Shown one piece after another: positions 63,884 to 64,000 of a stretch of DNA of 64,000 nucleotides (its first letter is position 1; each line of letters begins with the position of its first letter). The notes under the pieces were generated by a model, which made no database searches, was not told where the DNA came from, and saw only the letters and a program-made list of their open reading frames with translations. Where the stretch lies: the NCBI GenBank assembly GCA_963795795.1, contig CAWCJS010000024.1:372001-436000 (forward strand), read 5' to 3'. Made by a program: the position numbers and the translations under genes. The DNA comes from Palsa-504 sp963795795 (GTDB taxonomy: Bacteria; Actinomycetota; Actinomycetes; Streptosporangiales; Streptosporangiaceae).

Positions 63884-64000
63884 GCAGCGAATACGAGCTC
63901 CAGGTGACCGACGAGTTCGACGTGATCCAGGCCACCGAACCGCCGGTCAGGGTCGAGCACGGATCGCCTGACCGGGCCCGGGCGCGAGAGATGTTCGAGC
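63880..64000 (+). CDS. SigF/SigB-type RNA polymerase sigma factor, 5' end
   Basis: Only the first 40 codons are inside the window. The reading is VSSEYELQVTDEFDVIQATE through ARAREMFE, consistent with the leader and first helix of region 1.2/2 in stress-type sigma factors such as SigF and SigB. Identification rests mainly on coupling to the anti-sigma gene (GTGA overlap). It is truncated by the window edge. Confidence 0.65.
   Translation, partial: MSSEYELQVTDEFDVIQATEPPVRVEHGSPDRARAREMFE

Overview
This window is chromosomal DNA from a high-GC actinomycete. Codon third positions are almost all G or C, GTG and TTG starts are frequent, and many genes overlap by 4 bases (ATGA, GTGA, TTGA). Actinobacterial families are everywhere: nickel superoxide dismutase with its protease, the fused 2-oxoglutarate decarboxylase Kgd followed by a DUF6104 protein, a DUF574-type methyltransferase, DUF4097/PadR, CGNR zinc finger, and an anti-sigma factor/SigF-type sigma pair. 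A Streptosporangiales- or Streptomyces-like host fits best, but the genus cannot be fixed from this sequence. No rRNA, tRNA, CRISPR, phage or insertion sequence was found.

Layout. 1-6.6 kb holds housekeeping genes: the end of a coiled-coil protein, a phosphoesterase, a NYN-domain protein, SppA, a flavin-reductase-like protein, a methyltransferase and imidazolonepropionase. 6.8-11.4 kb holds a nitrilase-family enzyme behind a frameshifted LuxR-type ATPase regulator, divergent from a membrane protein. 11.5-15.6 kb is a one-carbon module: betaine-homocysteine methyltransferase-like, dimethylglycine/sarcosine dehydrogenase-like and a TetR repressor, with a palindrome in the shared promoter. 15.6-16.6 kb is a VOC/MarR pair around AT-rich palindromes. 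16.6-25.7 kb is the most unusual part. An enolase-superfamily enzyme, a formaldehyde-activating-enzyme homologue and an ammonia-lyase-fold protein lacking the usual MIO tripeptide form one operon. It diverges from a dipeptide-type ABC importer across a promoter carrying a perfect palindrome. 25.8-29.6 kb has a VIT-family metal transporter, an amidohydrolase and a PQQ-type propeller lipoprotein. 29.9-33.6 kb is a glycosyltransferase/methyltransferase/cyclase-fold cluster. 33.6-41.0 kb has a two-component system, an aminotransferase, a second nitrilase-family enzyme and a very large membrane-anchored propeller protein. 41.2-45.2 kb is kgd. 45.7-51.3 kb is a complete branched-chain-amino-acid-type ABC importer. 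51.3-56.0 kb is a twin-ATPase/FtsX-type exporter. 56.1-64.0 kb has DUF4097/PadR, an MDR reductase, a VapBC pair, malic enzyme, a CGNR regulator, sodX/sodN and the start of an anti-sigma/sigma operon.

At least eight genes carry one or more apparent single-base frameshifts, with the full homologous reading continuing in the next frame (LuxR ATPase, HAL-like, dppB, dppC, dppDF, peptide-binding protein, PQQ protein, livH). Most look like one-base insertions. Base-call errors are the simplest explanation, but five adjacent genes of the dipeptide operon region are affected, so recent decay there cannot be excluded. Functions are given for the reconstructed proteins, and each break is recorded.
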